64,000 nt of DNA, taken from Streptomyces hydrogenans (GTDB lineage: Bacteria; Actinomycetota; Actinomycetes; Streptomycetales; Streptomycetaceae). A program made the position numbers and the translations under genes. Each line of letters begins with the position of its first letter. Position 1 is the first letter of the stretch. Below are positions 1 to 12,455 of this stretch, in pieces. The notes under the pieces are model-generated. The model did not search any database, was not told where the DNA came from, and saw nothing but the letters and a program-made list of their open reading frames with translations. The stretch lies in contig NZ_BNBS01000008.1 in assembly GCF_014656075.1 (NCBI RefSeq), positions 1 through 64,000 on the forward strand, given 5' to 3'.

Positions 1-3038
<3,038 letters not shown>

Positions 3039-3053
3039 GGCCGGTGCGTTCCG

Positions 3054-3081
3054 GTGCGGGGCCCGCGCGGGCCCCGCACCG
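3054..3081 (+). terminator. GC-rich palindromic hairpin after osaA
   Basis: A perfect 28-base palindrome (14-bp arms GGTGCGGGGCCCGC and its complement) begins 16 bases after the osaA stop. There is no U-tract, which is usual for Streptomyces intrinsic terminators. It suggests that osaA and osaB are at least partly uncoupled. Confidence 0.6.
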
Positions 3082-3344
3082 CGGCGGGCGGCGTCCTGTC
3101 GCCGTCGGCGTGTGAGGAGACCGGATCCGGGGAACCTTCTCGACCCGCGCGCCGTTACCGCGATGTGCACAGTGACATCACGGTGACAGGGTGTGGCGAC
3201 GGGCGGCGTGCGGCTACGATGACCGGCACAAGGACGGACGGCACCAGGAAGCCGTCCTCCGGGGCGGCGCCCGGTGCTTTTCCCGGTTCCGGAAGCGGTT
3301 CCGGAAGCAGGGTCGAGCCGTTGCCGGGACGAGGAGGACGGGGC

Positions 3345-4019
3345 ATGGTGCAGAAGGCCAAGATCCTCCTGGTCGATGACCGGCCGGAGAATCTGCTGGC
3401 GCTGGAGGCCATTCTCTCCGCGCTCGATCAGACGCTGGTGCGGGCATCGTCCGGGGAGGAAGCGCTCAAGGCGCTGCTGACGGACGACTTCGCGGTCATC
3501 CTGCTCGACGTCCAGATGCCCGGCATGGACGGCTTCGAGACCGCCGCGCACATCAAGCGCCGCGAGCGGACCCGGGACATCCCGATCATCTTCCTCACCG
3601 CGATCAACCACGGCCCCCACCACACCTTCCGGGGGTACGCGGCGGGCGCGGTCGACTACATCTCGAAGCCGTTCGACCCGTGGGTGCTGCGCGCCAAGGT
3701 CTCCGTCTTCGTCGAGCTCTACATGAAGAACTGCAAGCTGCGCGAGCAGGCGGCGCTGCTGCGGCTCCAGTTGGAGGGCGGCGGCGAGGGCGGCCAGGGC
3801 AAGGAGTCCGCCGGGCTGCTCGCCGAGCTGTCCGCCCGGCTCGCCGCGGTCGAGGAGCAGGCCGAGGCGCTCTCCAAGCAGCTCGACGACGAGTCGGCCG
3901 ACGCGGCAGCCGTCGCCACCGCCGCGCATCTGGAGCGCAAGCTCACCGGACTGCGGCGGGCGCTGGACGCGCTGGAGCCCGGCACCGGTGGCGCCCCCTC
4001 GCTTCCCGCGCAGGGCTGA
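3345..4019 (+). CDS. osaB: OsaB response regulator with coiled-coil output region
   Basis: This 224-residue protein has an N-terminal receiver domain (acidic pair D11-D12, phospho-acceptor D55 in LLDVQMPGMDG, Lys in ISKPFDP). A C-terminal helical region (about 125-215) rich in Glu, Ala, Leu and Arg is predicted to form a coiled coil. No helix-turn-helix or other DNA-binding module is visible, so output is probably through protein contacts. The ATG at 3345 was chosen because GAGGAGG lies at 3331-3337; the open frame extends upstream but without a ribosome site. It lies 306 bases downstream of the hybrid kinase, the arrangement described for osaAB in S. coelicolor, where OsaB is needed for growth and differentiation under osmotic stress. 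Confidence 0.85.
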   Translation: MVQKAKILLVDDRPENLLALEAILSALDQTLVRASSGEEALKALLTDDFAVILLDVQMPGMDGFETAAHIKRRERTRDIPIIFLTAINHGPHHTFRGYAAGAVDYISKPFDPWVLRAKVSVFVELYMKNCKLREQAALLRLQLEGGGEGGQGKESAGLLAELSARLAAVEEQAEALSKQLDDESADAAAVATAAHLERKLTGLRRALDALEPGTGGAPSLPAQG

Positions 4020-4121
4020 ACCACCGTCAGGAGGCGGCCGGGGAAGGTGACCGGCCGTCAGCTCCGTGCCGGGGCGGGGACGACACGTTCGGGTGAGGCG
4101 GACAGCCCGGCCGCTCACCGG

Positions 4122-4134
4122 TAACCTCAGCATC
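4122..4134 (+). promoter_or_regulatory. Probable leaderless promoter of ftsK
   Basis: TAACCT at 4122-4127 fits the TANNNT -10 pattern and ends exactly 7 bases before the ATG at 4135. No Shine-Dalgarno sequence is present, so the transcript probably starts at or next to the start codon. Confidence 0.45.
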
Positions 4135-6957
4135 ATGGCTTCACGGACGTCCGGCAAGGGTTCACAGGGCACCGCACCATCGCGCGCCGGCCGGACGTCG
4201 GGCGCCGCGAAGAAGGCGGCCGCCAAGTCCACGGCGAAGTCCCCGGCCAAGCCGCCCGCGAAGAAGTCGGCGGCCAGGAAGGCCGCGCCCGCCAAGCGGA
4301 CGCCCGCGAAGAAGGCCGCGGCGAAGCGGCCCGCGCCCCGGCCGGCTCCGTCCCCCACCGGGGGCGTCCACAAGGTGGCGCGGGGTGCGGCGCACGGCGT
4401 CGGCGCGATGTTCCGGGGGATAGGGCGGGGAGCCAAGGGGCTCGACCCCGCCCACCGCAAGGACGGGCTCGCGCTGCTGCTGCTCGGTGCCGCGCTGATC
4501 GTCGCCGCGGGCACCTGGTCCCACCTGGACAACCCGGTCGGAGACCTCGTCGAGATGCTGGTCACCGGTGCCTTCGGCCGGCTCGACCTGCTGGTCCCGC
4601 TGCTGCTGGGCGCCATCTCCTTCCGGCTCTTCTGCTATCCGGAGCGTCCCGAGGCCAACGGCCGGATCGTCATCGGGCTCTCCGCGCTGGTCATCGGCGT
4701 CCTCGGCCAGGTCCACATCGCCTGCGGGTCGCCCGGCCGGGACGCCGGATCCGAGGCGATGCAGGACGCGGGCGGGCTGATCGGCTGGGCCTCCTCGCAG
4801 CCGCTGGTCTTCATGACGGGGGAGGCCCTGGCCGTCCCCCTCCTGGTGCTGCTCACCCTCTTCGGGCTGCTGGTCGTCACGGCCACCCCGGTCAACGCGA
4901 TCCCGCAGCGGCTGCGCGCCCTCGGCGTCCGGCTCGGTCTGGTCGAGCCCGCGTACGAGGAGCCCGTCGAGGAGTACGCGGACCAGGAGCCGTACGAGGA
5001 CGACTGGCGGGAGGCGCCGCCGCGCGCCGCCCGGCCGGTCCGGCGCCGGACCGGCGGCCCCGCCGATCCGTACGACGTGGACCGGGCCGAGGCGGCGGCG
5101 CTGGAGCGGCGCGGCCGCTCCGCCCGGTCCCGTACGGCCGCGGCCGACCACGACCACGGCCTGGACCCCGTCGACGTGCCCGCGGCCGCGGCCGCCGCGC
5201 TGGACGGCGCGGTGCTGAACGGGATGCCGCCGTCGCCGCTGGTCGCCGACCTGACCAGGGACGTGACGGCCGAGCGGGACGCGGCCCTGGCCGAGGGGGC
5301 CGGCGGGGCGACGGACGAGGCCACCGGGCCCGTACCGCCCATGCCGAAGACGCCGCCGAACGTGCCGACCGCGCGGGGCGGGGACAGGCGGCAGGCGGGC
5401 GGGCCGGTACCCGATCTGACCAAGCCGGCGCCGGAGCCGACGGACCTGCCGGCGCGGGCCGAGCAGCTCCAGCTCTCCGGGGACGTCACCTACTCGCTGC
5501 CGGCGCTGGACCTCCTGGAGCGGGGCGGGCCGGGCAAGACCCGCAGCGCCGCGAACGACGCCGTCGTGGACGCGCTGTCGAACGTCTTCACCGAGTTCAA
5601 GGTGGACGCGGCCGTCACCGGCTTCACCCGCGGGCCGACGGTCACGCGGTACGAGGTCGAGCTCGGGCCGGCCGTGAAGGTCGAGAAGATCACCGCCCTG
5701 ACGAAGAACATCGCCTACGCGGTGGCCTCGCCGGACGTGCGGATCATCTCGCCGATCCCCGGCAAGTCCGCCGTCGGCATCGAGATCCCGAACAGCGACC
5801 GGGAGATGGTGAACCTCGGGGACGTGCTGCGGCTCGCGGACGCGGCCGGGGACGAGCACCCGATGCTGGTCGCGCTCGGCAAGGACGTCGAGGGCGGCTA
5901 CGTGATGGCCAACCTGGCGAAGATGCCGCACGTCCTGGTGGCCGGCGCCACCGGATCCGGCAAGTCCTCCTGCATCAACTGCCTGATCACCTCGGTGATG
6001 ATAAGGGCGACCCCGGAGGACGTCCGGATGGTGCTCGTCGACCCCAAGCGGGTCGAGCTCACCGCCTACGAGGGCATCCCGCACCTGATCACCCCGATCA
6101 TCACCAACCCCAAGAGGGCCGCCGAGGCCCTCCAGTGGGTGGTGCGCGAGATGGACCTGCGCTACGACGACCTGGCCGCCTTCGGCTTCCGGCACATCGA
6201 CGACTTCAACCAGGCGATCCGCGACGGCAAGGTGCAGCTGCCGCCCGGCAGCGAGCGAGAGCTCAAGACGTACCCGTACCTGCTGGTGATCGTCGACGAG
6301 CTCGCCGACCTGATGATGGTCGCGCCCCGGGACGTCGAGGACGCGATCGTCCGCATCACCCAGTTGGCCCGCGCCGCCGGCATCCACCTGGTGCTCGCCA
6401 CCCAGCGGCCGTCGGTGGACGTCGTCACCGGTCTGATCAAGGCGAACGTGCCGTCCCGGCTCGCCTTCGCCACCTCCTCGCTCGCCGACAGCCGGGTCAT
6501 CCTCGACCAGCCCGGCGCGGAGAAGCTGATCGGCAAGGGCGACGGGCTCTTCCTGCCGATGGGCGCGAACAAGCCGACCCGCATGCAGGGCGCCTTCGTC
6601 ACCGAGGCCGAGGTCGCGGCCGTCGTGCAGCACTGCAAGGACCAGATGACGCCGGTCTTCCGGGACGACGTCACCGTCGGCACCAAGCAGAAGAAGGAGA
6701 TCGACGAGGAGATCGGCGACGACCTCGACCTGCTGTGCCAGGCGGCCGAGCTGGTCGTGTCGACCCAGTTCGGCTCGACCTCGATGCTCCAGCGGAAGCT
6801 GCGGGTCGGCTTCGCGAAGGCCGGCCGGCTGATGGACCTGATGGAGTCGCGGAACATCGTGGGCCCGAGCGAGGGCTCCAAGGCGCGCGACGTGCTCGTC
6901 AAGCCGGACGAGCTGGACGGGGTCCTCGCGGTCATCCGGGGCGAGTCGGCGGAGTGA
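4135..6957 (+). CDS. ftsK: FtsK/SpoIIIE-family DNA translocase
   Basis: This 940-residue septal DNA translocase would clear trapped chromosomes at closing sporulation septa. A Lys/Ala/Pro-rich basic N-terminus (residues 1-85) precedes about four membrane helices (roughly 125-285), a Pro/Ala/acidic linker (285-480), and the alpha-beta motor. The motor has Walker A GATGSGKSS with Lys610, Walker B VIVDELADLMM, and the sensor region LARAAGIHLVLATQRPS. The C-terminal gamma winged helix (about 865-935, YxxS-type LLCQAAELVVSTQFGSTS) reads KOPS-like polarity signals. The start at 4135 fits the leaderless -10 and known Streptomyces FtsK N-termini; an upstream in-frame GTG at 4066 is less likely. The length is typical for Streptomyces. 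Confidence 0.95.
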   Translation: MASRTSGKGSQGTAPSRAGRTSGAAKKAAAKSTAKSPAKPPAKKSAARKAAPAKRTPAKKAAAKRPAPRPAPSPTGGVHKVARGAAHGVGAMFRGIGRGAKGLDPAHRKDGLALLLLGAALIVAAGTWSHLDNPVGDLVEMLVTGAFGRLDLLVPLLLGAISFRLFCYPERPEANGRIVIGLSALVIGVLGQVHIACGSPGRDAGSEAMQDAGGLIGWASSQPLVFMTGEALAVPLLVLLTLFGLLVVTATPVNAIPQRLRALGVRLGLVEPAYEEPVEEYADQEPYEDDWREAPPRAARPVRRRTGGPADPYDVDRAEAAALERRGRSARSRTAAADHDHGLDPVDVPAAAAAALDGAVLNGMPPSPLVADLTRDVTAERDAALAEGAGGATDEATGPVPPMPKTPPNVPTARGGDRRQAGGPVPDLTKPAPEPTDLPARAEQLQLSGDVTYSLPALDLLERGGPGKTRSAANDAVVDALSNVFTEFKVDAAVTGFTRGPTVTRYEVELGPAVKVEKITALTKNIAYAVASPDVRIISPIPGKSAVGIEIPNSDREMVNLGDVLRLADAAGDEHPMLVALGKDVEGGYVMANLAKMPHVLVAGATGSGKSSCINCLITSVMIRATPEDVRMVLVDPKRVELTAYEGIPHLITPIITNPKRAAEALQWVVREMDLRYDDLAAFGFRHIDDFNQAIRDGKVQLPPGSERELKTYPYLLVIVDELADLMMVAPRDVEDAIVRITQLARAAGIHLVLATQRPSVDVVTGLIKANVPSRLAFATSSLADSRVILDQPGAEKLIGKGDGLFLPMGANKPTRMQGAFVTEAEVAAVVQHCKDQMTPVFRDDVTVGTKQKKEIDEEIGDDLDLLCQAAELVVSTQFGSTSMLQRKLRVGFAKAGRLMDLMESRNIVGPSEGSKARDVLVKPDELDGVLAVIRGESAE

Positions 6958-7025
6958 CCGGACGGGGCGCGTGGGGCGGCGGGGGCGGGGTACCCGTTCG
7001 AGACCTGGCCGAGACTCACTCGTAA

Positions 7026-7049
7026 GGGAAACGGGGGCAACCGTTTCCC
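7026..7049 (+). terminator. Hairpin downstream of ftsK
   Basis: A perfect 9-bp stem, GGGAAACGG (7026-7034) with CCGTTTCCC (7041-7049), closes a 6-base loop about 70 bases after the ftsK stop. It probably terminates ftsK transcription. Confidence 0.5.
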
Positions 7050-7152
7050 CTGGCCGTACGTCAAGTTGGACGGAGGGGAAGAGGATGTCCCCTCGGACGA
7101 TGTCCCCCGCCACGATGTACAACCTCATGGCGTACAAACCGCACCCGCCCGG

Positions 7153-7183
7153 TTGCCCCACCCTTTCGTACCACCCATAGACT
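7153..7183 (+). promoter_or_regulatory. Candidate promoter for the RodZ-like gene
   Basis: TAGACT (7178-7183) is a good -10 hexamer. TTGCCC (7153-7158) stands 19 bases upstream as a plausible but widely spaced -35. Confidence 0.35.
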
Positions 7184-7223
7184 GAACGTCCAGCAGGTGG
7201 CTACACGCTCGAAAGGCGCTCTC

Positions 7224-8045
7224 GTGTCCATCGGCAACTCCCCCGAAGACGACCGGACGTTCCCGTCAGACGACCGGGAACCGATCGGTCGCACCCTCCA
7301 GCAGGCCCGCATCGCCGCCGGCCTCAGCGTCGAAGAGGTCAGCGCCTCCACACGTGTCCGGATCCCGATCGTGCACGGCATCGAGGAGGACGACTTCTCG
7401 CGCTGCGGCGGCGACGTCTACGCGCGGGGTCACATCCGCACGCTCGCGCGCGCCGTCGGGCTCGATCCGGCGCCGCTGATCGAGTGGTACGACGCCGAGC
7501 ACGGCGGCCGTCCCTCGCCCACCCCCGCCGCGCCGCTCTTCGAGGCGGAACGCATCCGTCCCGAGCCCCGGCGGCCCAACTGGACCGCGGCCATGGTCGC
7601 GGCGATCGTCGCCGTCGTCGGCTTCGTCGGCTTCACGATGTTCAACGGCGCCGAGGAGCCGAAGGGGACCACGGCCGCCGAGGGCGGTCCGGCGCCCGCC
7701 CCGGAGAAGGCGACCTCCGCCGCCAAGCCGAAGCCGGTCAAGCCCGCGCCCAAGCCGTCCGGCAGCGCCATCGCGGCGGTCCCGGCCGACAAGGTCACGG
7801 TGAAGCTCACCGCCGACGGCAAGAGCTGGATCTCGGCCAAGGCGTCCGACGGCAAGATGCTCTTCGACGGCTTCCTCCAGGAAGGCGACACCAAGACCTT
7901 CCAGGACGACGAGCAGGTCGACCTCGTCCTCGGCAACGCGGGCGCGATCGAGCTGTACGTCAACGGCAAGAAGGTCTCCGACAAGTTCGAGGACGGCCAG
8001 GTGGAGCGCCTCAGCTACACCCAGGGCGACCCCGAGGCCGGCTGA
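7224..8045 (+). CDS. RodZ-like helix-turn-helix membrane protein
   Basis: The 273-residue protein has an XRE/Cro-type HTH near the N-terminus (about residues 18-80: [20 protein letters not shown] then [15 protein letters not shown]). One membrane helix follows (about 128-146, [17 protein letters not shown]), then a Pro/Lys/Ala linker and an extracytoplasmic beta-rich C-terminal domain of the DUF4115 kind seen in RodZ. GTG 7224 was chosen because GAAAGG lies about 8 bases upstream; GTG 7197 would add nine residues and has no ribosome site. The family links the membrane to the cytoskeleton or to transcription and is conserved beside ftsK and rimO in streptomycetes. The exact role here is inferred. 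Confidence 0.75.
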   Translation: MSIGNSPEDDRTFPSDDREPIGRTLQQARIAAGLSVEEVSASTRVRIPIVHGIEEDDFSRCGGDVYARGHIRTLARAVGLDPAPLIEWYDAEHGGRPSPTPAAPLFEAERIRPEPRRPNWTAAMVAAIVAVVGFVGFTMFNGAEEPKGTTAAEGGPAPAPEKATSAAKPKPVKPAPKPSGSAIAAVPADKVTVKLTADGKSWISAKASDGKMLFDGFLQEGDTKTFQDDEQVDLVLGNAGAIELYVNGKKVSDKFEDGQVERLSYTQGDPEAG

Positions 8046-8126
8046 TCCCTCACGGGACCGGAGCGTCCGGTGTGACCTCCGTCGCGCAGGTGAACCCTGC
8101 GCGACGGGGTCGCGTCCGGGACGAAG

Positions 8127-8139
8127 TAGTCTTGAGTCC
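8127..8139 (+). promoter_or_regulatory. Probable leaderless promoter of rimO
   Basis: TAGTCT at 8127-8132 (TANNNT) ends 7 bases before the rimO ATG at 8140, with no ribosome-binding site between them. Confidence 0.5.
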
Positions 8140-9627
8140 ATGCCCGAACGCCGTACCGTCGCCCTTGTCACTCTCGGCTGCGCCCGTAACGAGGTGGACT
8201 CGGAGGAGCTCGCAGGCCGCTTGGCAGCGGACGGCTGGGAGCTCGTCGAGAACGCCGAGGACGCAGACGTCGCCGTCGTCAACACCTGTGGCTTCGTCGA
8301 AGCCGCCAAGAAGGACTCCGTCGACGCGCTCCTCGAAGCCAATGATCTGAAGGACCACGGCCGCACCCAGGCCGTCGTCGCCGTCGGCTGCATGGCCGAG
8401 CGCTACGGCAAGGAGCTGGCCGAGGCCCTCCCGGAAGCCGACGGAGTGCTCGGTTTCGACGACTACTCCGACATCTCCAACCGCCTCCAGACCATCCTCA
8501 GCGGTGGCAGTGTCGAGGCGCACACCCCGCGTGACCGGCGCAAGCTCCTCCCGCTCTCCCCGGTCGACCGCCAGCAGGCCGCCGCCGAGGTCGCCCTGCC
8601 GGGCCACGGAGACGCCGAGGAGCCGCAGAACGTCCCGGGCGACCTGCCCGACGGTCTCGCCCCCGCCTCCGGCCCGCGCGCCCCGCTCCGCCGCCGTCTC
8701 GACCGCAGCCCGGTCGCCTCCGTCAAGCTGGCCTCCGGCTGCGACCGCCGGTGCTCCTTCTGCGCCATCCCGTCCTTCCGCGGCAGCTTCGTCTCCCGCC
8801 GTCCCTCGGACGTGCTGAACGAGACGCGCTGGCTCGCCGAGCAGGGCGTGAAGGAGGTCATGCTGGTCTCCGAGAACAACACCTCGTACGGCAAGGACCT
8901 CGGCGACATCCGCCTCCTGGAGGGCCTGCTGCCCGAGCTGGCGGCCGTCGACGGCATCGAGCGCGTCCGGGTCAGCTACCTCCAGCCGGCCGAGATGCGG
9001 CCCGGCCTGATCGACGTGCTGACCTCCACCGACAAGGTCGTGCCCTACTTCGACCTGTCGTTCCAGCACAGCGCCCCGGACGTGCTGCGCGCCATGCGCC
9101 GCTTCGGCGACACCGACCGTTTCCTCGACCTGCTCGCGACGATCCGCGACAAGGCCCCGGAGGCCGGTGCCCGCTCCAACTTCATCGTCGGCTTCCCCGG
9201 CGAGACCGAGGCCGACTTCGCCGAGCTGGAACGCTTCATCACCCACGCCCGCCTGGACGCCATCGGCGTCTTCGGCTACTCCGACGAGGACGGCACCGAG
9301 GCCGCCACGTACGAGCACAAGCTCGACCAGGAGGTCGTGGACGCCCGTCTCGCCCACCTCTCCCGGCTCGCCGAGGAGCTCACCGCGCAGCGCGCGGAGG
9401 AGCGGATCGGAGAGATGCTGGAGGTACTGGTGGAGACCGAGGACGAGGAGGACGGCTGGATCGGCCGCGCCGCCCACCAGGCCCCGGAGACGGACGGACA
9501 GGTCTACCTCGTCGACGGTGGTGGCGCGGGCCTCGACCTGACCCCGGGCCGTATGGTCAGGGCCAAGGTCGTGAGCACGGAAGGCGTCGACCTCGTGGCG
9601 GAGTGTGTCGAGGAGGTGGGCAGATGA
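8140..9627 (+). CDS. rimO: Ribosomal protein S12 methylthiotransferase RimO
   Basis: This is a radical SAM methylthiotransferase of 495 residues that modifies an Asp of ribosomal protein S12. It has an N-terminal UPF0004 domain ([12 protein letters not shown] and VVNTCGF, with Cys ligands of the auxiliary 4Fe-4S cluster). The radical SAM domain carries CDRRCSFC (Cys201, Cys205, Cys208) and [10 protein letters not shown], and a C-terminal TRAM domain starts near residue 425. The insert at about residues 125-185 (Pro/Ala/Arg-rich) makes it longer than the roughly 440-residue E. coli enzyme, as in other streptomycetes. It heads an apparent rimO-pgsA-cinA operon: the rimO stop overlaps the pgsA start as ATGA. 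Confidence 0.95.
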   Translation: MPERRTVALVTLGCARNEVDSEELAGRLAADGWELVENAEDADVAVVNTCGFVEAAKKDSVDALLEANDLKDHGRTQAVVAVGCMAERYGKELAEALPEADGVLGFDDYSDISNRLQTILSGGSVEAHTPRDRRKLLPLSPVDRQQAAAEVALPGHGDAEEPQNVPGDLPDGLAPASGPRAPLRRRLDRSPVASVKLASGCDRRCSFCAIPSFRGSFVSRRPSDVLNETRWLAEQGVKEVMLVSENNTSYGKDLGDIRLLEGLLPELAAVDGIERVRVSYLQPAEMRPGLIDVLTSTDKVVPYFDLSFQHSAPDVLRAMRRFGDTDRFLDLLATIRDKAPEAGARSNFIVGFPGETEADFAELERFITHARLDAIGVFGYSDEDGTEAATYEHKLDQEVVDARLAHLSRLAEELTAQRAEERIGEMLEVLVETEDEEDGWIGRAAHQAPETDGQVYLVDGGGAGLDLTPGRMVRAKVVSTEGVDLVAECVEEVGR

Positions 9628-10307
9628 CCGGAGTCCCGGCATCCGCGACGGGCGGGACCGGAAGGCCCGCGCCCCGCGGCAAGCTGGGCACGGCCGCCGT
9701 GAACCCCGTCAGCGTGTGGAACATCGCCAACATCCTCACCATGATCCGGCTCGTCCTCGTGCCGGCCTTCGTGGTGCTGCTCCTCCAGGACGGCGGGCAC
9801 GACCCCGTCTGGCGGGCCTGGGCGTGGGCGGCCTTCGCCGTCGCCATGATCACGGACGTCTTCGACGGACATCTGGCCCGCACGTACAACCTGGTCACCG
9901 ACTTCGGGAAGATCGCCGACCCGATCGCCGACAAGGCGATCATGGCGGCCGGACTGATCTGCCTCTCGGGCCTCGGCGACCTGCCCTGGTGGGTCACCGG
10001 AGTGATCCTGGCGCGCGAGCTGGGGATCACGCTGATGCGCTTCTGGGTGATCCGGCACGGGGTGATCCCCGCCAGCCGGGGCGGCAAGATGAAGACGCTC
10101 GCCCAGGGCACGGCCGTCGGCATGTACGTGCTGATGCTCACCGGCCCGCTGGCGACGATGCGCTTCTGGGTGATGACGGTGGCCGTCGTGCTGACCGTCG
10201 TCACCGGTCTGGATTATGTGCGACAGGCGGTCGTACTGAGACGCCAGGGGCTCGCGGCCGAGCGGGCCGCCGCCCGCGCGGAGGCGTCGGAGGCTTCGGC
10301 GCGATGA
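9624..10307 (+). CDS. pgsA: CDP-diacylglycerol--glycerol-3-phosphate 3-phosphatidyltransferase
   Basis: This 227-residue integral membrane enzyme of the CDP-alcohol phosphatidyltransferase family makes phosphatidylglycerophosphate. The signature DG-(x)2-AR-(x)8-G-(x)3-D-(x)3-D is intact in [19 protein letters not shown] followed by IADPIAD. Several hydrophobic helices are spread between residues 25 and 200. The ATG at 9624 overlaps the rimO stop by four bases, and GAGGAGG inside the end of rimO serves as ribosome site. Streptomycetes carry several paralogues of this family, so another headgroup is possible. The position between rimO and cinA is where pgsA sits in many actinobacteria. Confidence 0.88.
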   Translation: MTGVPASATGGTGRPAPRGKLGTAAVNPVSVWNIANILTMIRLVLVPAFVVLLLQDGGHDPVWRAWAWAAFAVAMITDVFDGHLARTYNLVTDFGKIADPIADKAIMAAGLICLSGLGDLPWWVTGVILARELGITLMRFWVIRHGVIPASRGGKMKTLAQGTAVGMYVLMLTGPLATMRFWVMTVAVVLTVVTGLDYVRQAVVLRRQGLAAERAAARAEASEASAR

Positions 10308-10828
10308 GCGCGGCGGCCGCCCGGGTGCTCGGTCTGCTCGCGGAGCGGGGCCAGACGCTGGCCGCCGCCGAGTCGCTCACCGGGGGACTGGTGGCCGCGG
10401 AGCTGACCGGGGTGCCCGGGGCCTCCCGCGCCTTCCTCGGCTCCGTGACCGCCTACGCGACCCCCCTCAAGCACGCGCTGCTGGGGGTGGAGGCCGGCCT
10501 GCTGCGGGAGCGCGGAGCGGTGGACCCCGAGGTCGCGGTGCAGATGGCACGGGGTGCGCGCGACCGGCTCGGCGCCGACTGGGGAATGGCGACGACCGGG
10601 GTCGCGGGGCCCGATCCGCAGGACGGACAGCCCGTCGGGACCGTCTACGTGGCGGTGGCAGGACCCGCCACGACAGGCGCCGCGGCCGGGAAAGTGGTGT
10701 CGTTGAGATTGAACGGCGACCGCGCGGACATTCGTAGAGAGAGTGTGCGGAGCGTGCTGGAACTGCTCCTCGCGGAACTCTCGGGAAATGCGCGGGCACA
10801 GGATACGGAACAGAACGGGGGGAATTGA
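10304..10828 (+). CDS. cinA: CinA C-terminal-domain protein (nicotinamide-nucleotide amidase, PncC type)
   Basis: The 174-residue protein consists only of the CinA C-terminal domain; the N-terminal molybdopterin-binding-like domain of full CinA is absent. Conserved motifs include AAAESLTGGLVAAELT, with the nucleophile-region Ser/Thr, and TTGVAGPDPQDGQPVGTVYV. Family members deamidate NMN to nicotinic acid mononucleotide in NAD salvage. Translation is coupled to pgsA by an ATGA overlap. It ends 109 bases before clgR. Confidence 0.88.
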   Translation: MSAAAARVLGLLAERGQTLAAAESLTGGLVAAELTGVPGASRAFLGSVTAYATPLKHALLGVEAGLLRERGAVDPEVAVQMARGARDRLGADWGMATTGVAGPDPQDGQPVGTVYVAVAGPATTGAAAGKVVSLRLNGDRADIRRESVRSVLELLLAELSGNARAQDTEQNGGN

Positions 10829-10937
10829 TGTTTGCAGCCCTGAGTGAACACGACATCGCTCCCCGCACGGCCGCGGCGCGAGGCGGTACGGTGGGGCGTG
10901 AAGGATGCGGCTACGCGGTCCGAGGAGGGAGCCACCG

Positions 10938-11321
10938 ATGATTCTGCTCCGTCGCCTGCTGGGTGACGTGCTGCGTCGGCAGCGCCAGCGCCAGGGCCGT
11001 ACTCTGCGCGAAGTCTCCTCGTCCGCCCGAGTCTCGCTCGGCTATCTCTCCGAGGTGGAGCGGGGGCAGAAGGAGGCTTCCTCCGAGCTGCTCTCCGCGA
11101 TCTGCGACGCGCTGGACGTACGGATGTCCGAGCTCATGCGCGAAGTGAGCGACGAGCTGTCACTGGCCGAACTGGCCGAGTCGGCAGCTTCCAGCGAACC
11201 GGTGCCGTCGCCGGTCCGTCCGATGCTCAATTCGGTGTCGGTGACGTCGGTGGCCGGTGTGTCCACCGAGCGGGTGACCATCAAGGCGCCCGCGGAGGCC
11301 GTGGACGTCGTCGCCGCCTGA
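10938..11321 (+). CDS. clgR: ClgR, XRE-type activator of clp/lon protease genes
   Basis: This 127-residue regulator has a single HTH (about residues 10-70: [20 protein letters not shown], the second helix followed by [17 protein letters not shown]). The C-terminal tail ends in VVAA. In S. lividans, ClgR activates clpP1clpP2, clpC1 and lon and is itself degraded by ClpP1P2 through its terminal Ala-Ala; that tail is preserved here. AGGAGGGAG upstream of ATG 10938 is a strong ribosome site. The pgsA/cinA-clgR order close to recA is conserved in actinobacteria. No obvious ClgR operator could be recognised in its own promoter. Confidence 0.9.
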   Translation: MILLRRLLGDVLRRQRQRQGRTLREVSSSARVSLGYLSEVERGQKEASSELLSAICDALDVRMSELMREVSDELSLAELAESAASSEPVPSPVRPMLNSVSVTSVAGVSTERVTIKAPAEAVDVVAA

Positions 11322-11336
11322 CACCACGAACGGGTC

Positions 11337-11382
11337 GAAGCCCCGGTCGATGCCCCCGCACGGGGGTGCCGGCCGGGGCTTC
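11337..11382 (+). terminator. Terminator of clgR
   Basis: Outer arms GAAGCCCCGG (11337-11346) and CCGGGGCTTC (11373-11382) pair perfectly. An inner CCCCCG-CA-CGGGGG hairpin is nested within them. It starts 16 bases after the clgR stop. Confidence 0.8.
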
Positions 11383-11483
11383 GTCGTGCGATCCCGGCGG
11401 TCTTGGGGGCATTTGTTTGAGATGCCGGATTCCGGACATGCGTGCCATGGTGGGGGATACGTACGACTGGTTGGAGATCCCGT

Positions 11484-11954
11484 ATGTCTGTCGTGAAGAG
11501 CCCGCTGTCCGACGCCGACCTCAAGACGGTCGGCGAAGCGCTCCAAGGAGCCCTGGTCGACCTCATCGACCTGGCGCTGGTCGCCAAGCAGGTGCACTGG
11601 AACGTCGTCGGGCCGCGCTTCCGCTCCGTCCACCTCCAGCTGGACGAGGTGGTGGACACCGCCCGGCTGCACTCCGACACCGTGGCCGAGCGGGCCTCGG
11701 CGATAGGGGTGAACCCCGACGGGCGGGCGGCGACGGTGGCCTCCACCAGTGCGATCGGCACGGTGCCCGAGGGCTGGATCAAGGACGCGGAGGCCGTCGG
11801 GATCCTGGTGGCCTCGCTCGGCGCGGTCATCACCCGGATGCGGGAGCGGGTCGACGCCACCGGTGACCCCGACCCCGTCAGCCAGGACATCCTCATCTCC
11901 CTCACCGCCGACCTGGAGAAGCATTCCTGGATGTTCCAGGCGGAGAGCGCCTAG
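11484..11954 (+). CDS. dpsB: Dps-family ferritin-like DNA-protection protein (DpsB-like)
   Basis: This 156-residue four-helix-bundle protein forms a mini-ferritin cage that oxidises and stores iron. The conserved Dps ferroxidase segment is present: KQVHWNVVGPRF with the metal-ligand His, then HLQLDEVVDTARLHSDTVAE. There is no long Lys-rich N-tail, so DNA binding by the tail is unlikely. The ATG at 11484 follows GGAG at 11473-11476; a GTG in frame 42 bases upstream was rejected. Streptomycetes have three Dps paralogues, and the place just after clgR corresponds to my recollection of DpsB in S. coelicolor. Confidence 0.88.
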   Translation: MSVVKSPLSDADLKTVGEALQGALVDLIDLALVAKQVHWNVVGPRFRSVHLQLDEVVDTARLHSDTVAERASAIGVNPDGRAATVASTSAIGTVPEGWIKDAEAVGILVASLGAVITRMRERVDATGDPDPVSQDILISLTADLEKHSWMFQAESA

Positions 11955-12200
11955 GCGTCCGGCGTGGCGATGCCCGGGTCCGGGGGCGAGGTGACGTGCG
12001 GGGTGCGCGGCGGGGCGGGACGAGGCGGCGACCCCCGGGGAGCCGCCGGCGGGGGCGTCCGGGGTGTCGTCCGGGGCGGTCACTGTCCCGCGCGCGGGGG
12101 CGTCCGCCGGATCGCGCGCGGGGTGCGCGCCGGGGATGACACCGGTGCGCCCTCCCGCAGGGTGATCCTGCCGGTCTAGCGTCGAGCGCAGGAGGCGGCC

Positions 12201-12455
12201 ATGGTACGGCGACGGGTTCCGCTGGTGACGCTCACGCTGATCGCGGTCGGGCTGGTGGTCGGGGGGCTCTGGTGGTGGGCGGTGCTGCGCCTGCTGCTGG
12301 TTCCGGGTGAGGCCGGACCGGTCGAGGGGGCGGTGGTCGCGGGCGGCTGGGGGCTGAGCCTGTTGCCGGTGCACGTGGCCGCCTCCGCACGGCCGACGCG
12401 GCTCACCAAGGCATGGCGACGCCGCCGTTCGGGCGCAGGATCTGGCCCGTCGTGA
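12201..12455 (+). CDS. Small membrane protein of unknown function
   Basis: An 84-residue open frame starts after GGAGGCGGCC at 12190-12199. It encodes two hydrophobic segments (about residues 8-34 and 42-58, with WWWAVLRLLLV) and a basic tail. I do not recognise a family. Its last 53 bases overlap the 3' end of the convergent short-chain dehydrogenase gene, so the true end or even the coding status is uncertain. Two membrane spans and a good ribosome site are the support. Confidence 0.5.
   Translation: MVRRRVPLVTLTLIAVGLVVGGLWWWAVLRLLLVPGEAGPVEGAVVAGGWGLSLLPVHVAASARPTRLTKAWRRRRSGAGSGPS

Noticed and set aside
7083..7119. GATGTCCCC repeats at 15-base spacing as an operator
   Set aside because: Two copies and one partial copy (7083, 7098, 7113) are too short and GC-biased to claim, and they lie outside the likely promoter of the RodZ-like gene.
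4162..7161. A 999-codon minus-strand frame opposite ftsK
   Set aside because: It is Arg/Gly/Leu-rich shadow sequence. FtsK motifs are intact on the plus strand.
10829..10937. ClgR operator in its own promoter
   Set aside because: CGC-N5-GCG spacing with the flanking bases of the known motif could not be fitted to any site.
11955..12200. Short frame between dpsB and the small membrane protein gene
   Set aside because: It is Gly/Arg-rich low-complexity translation with no ribosome site.
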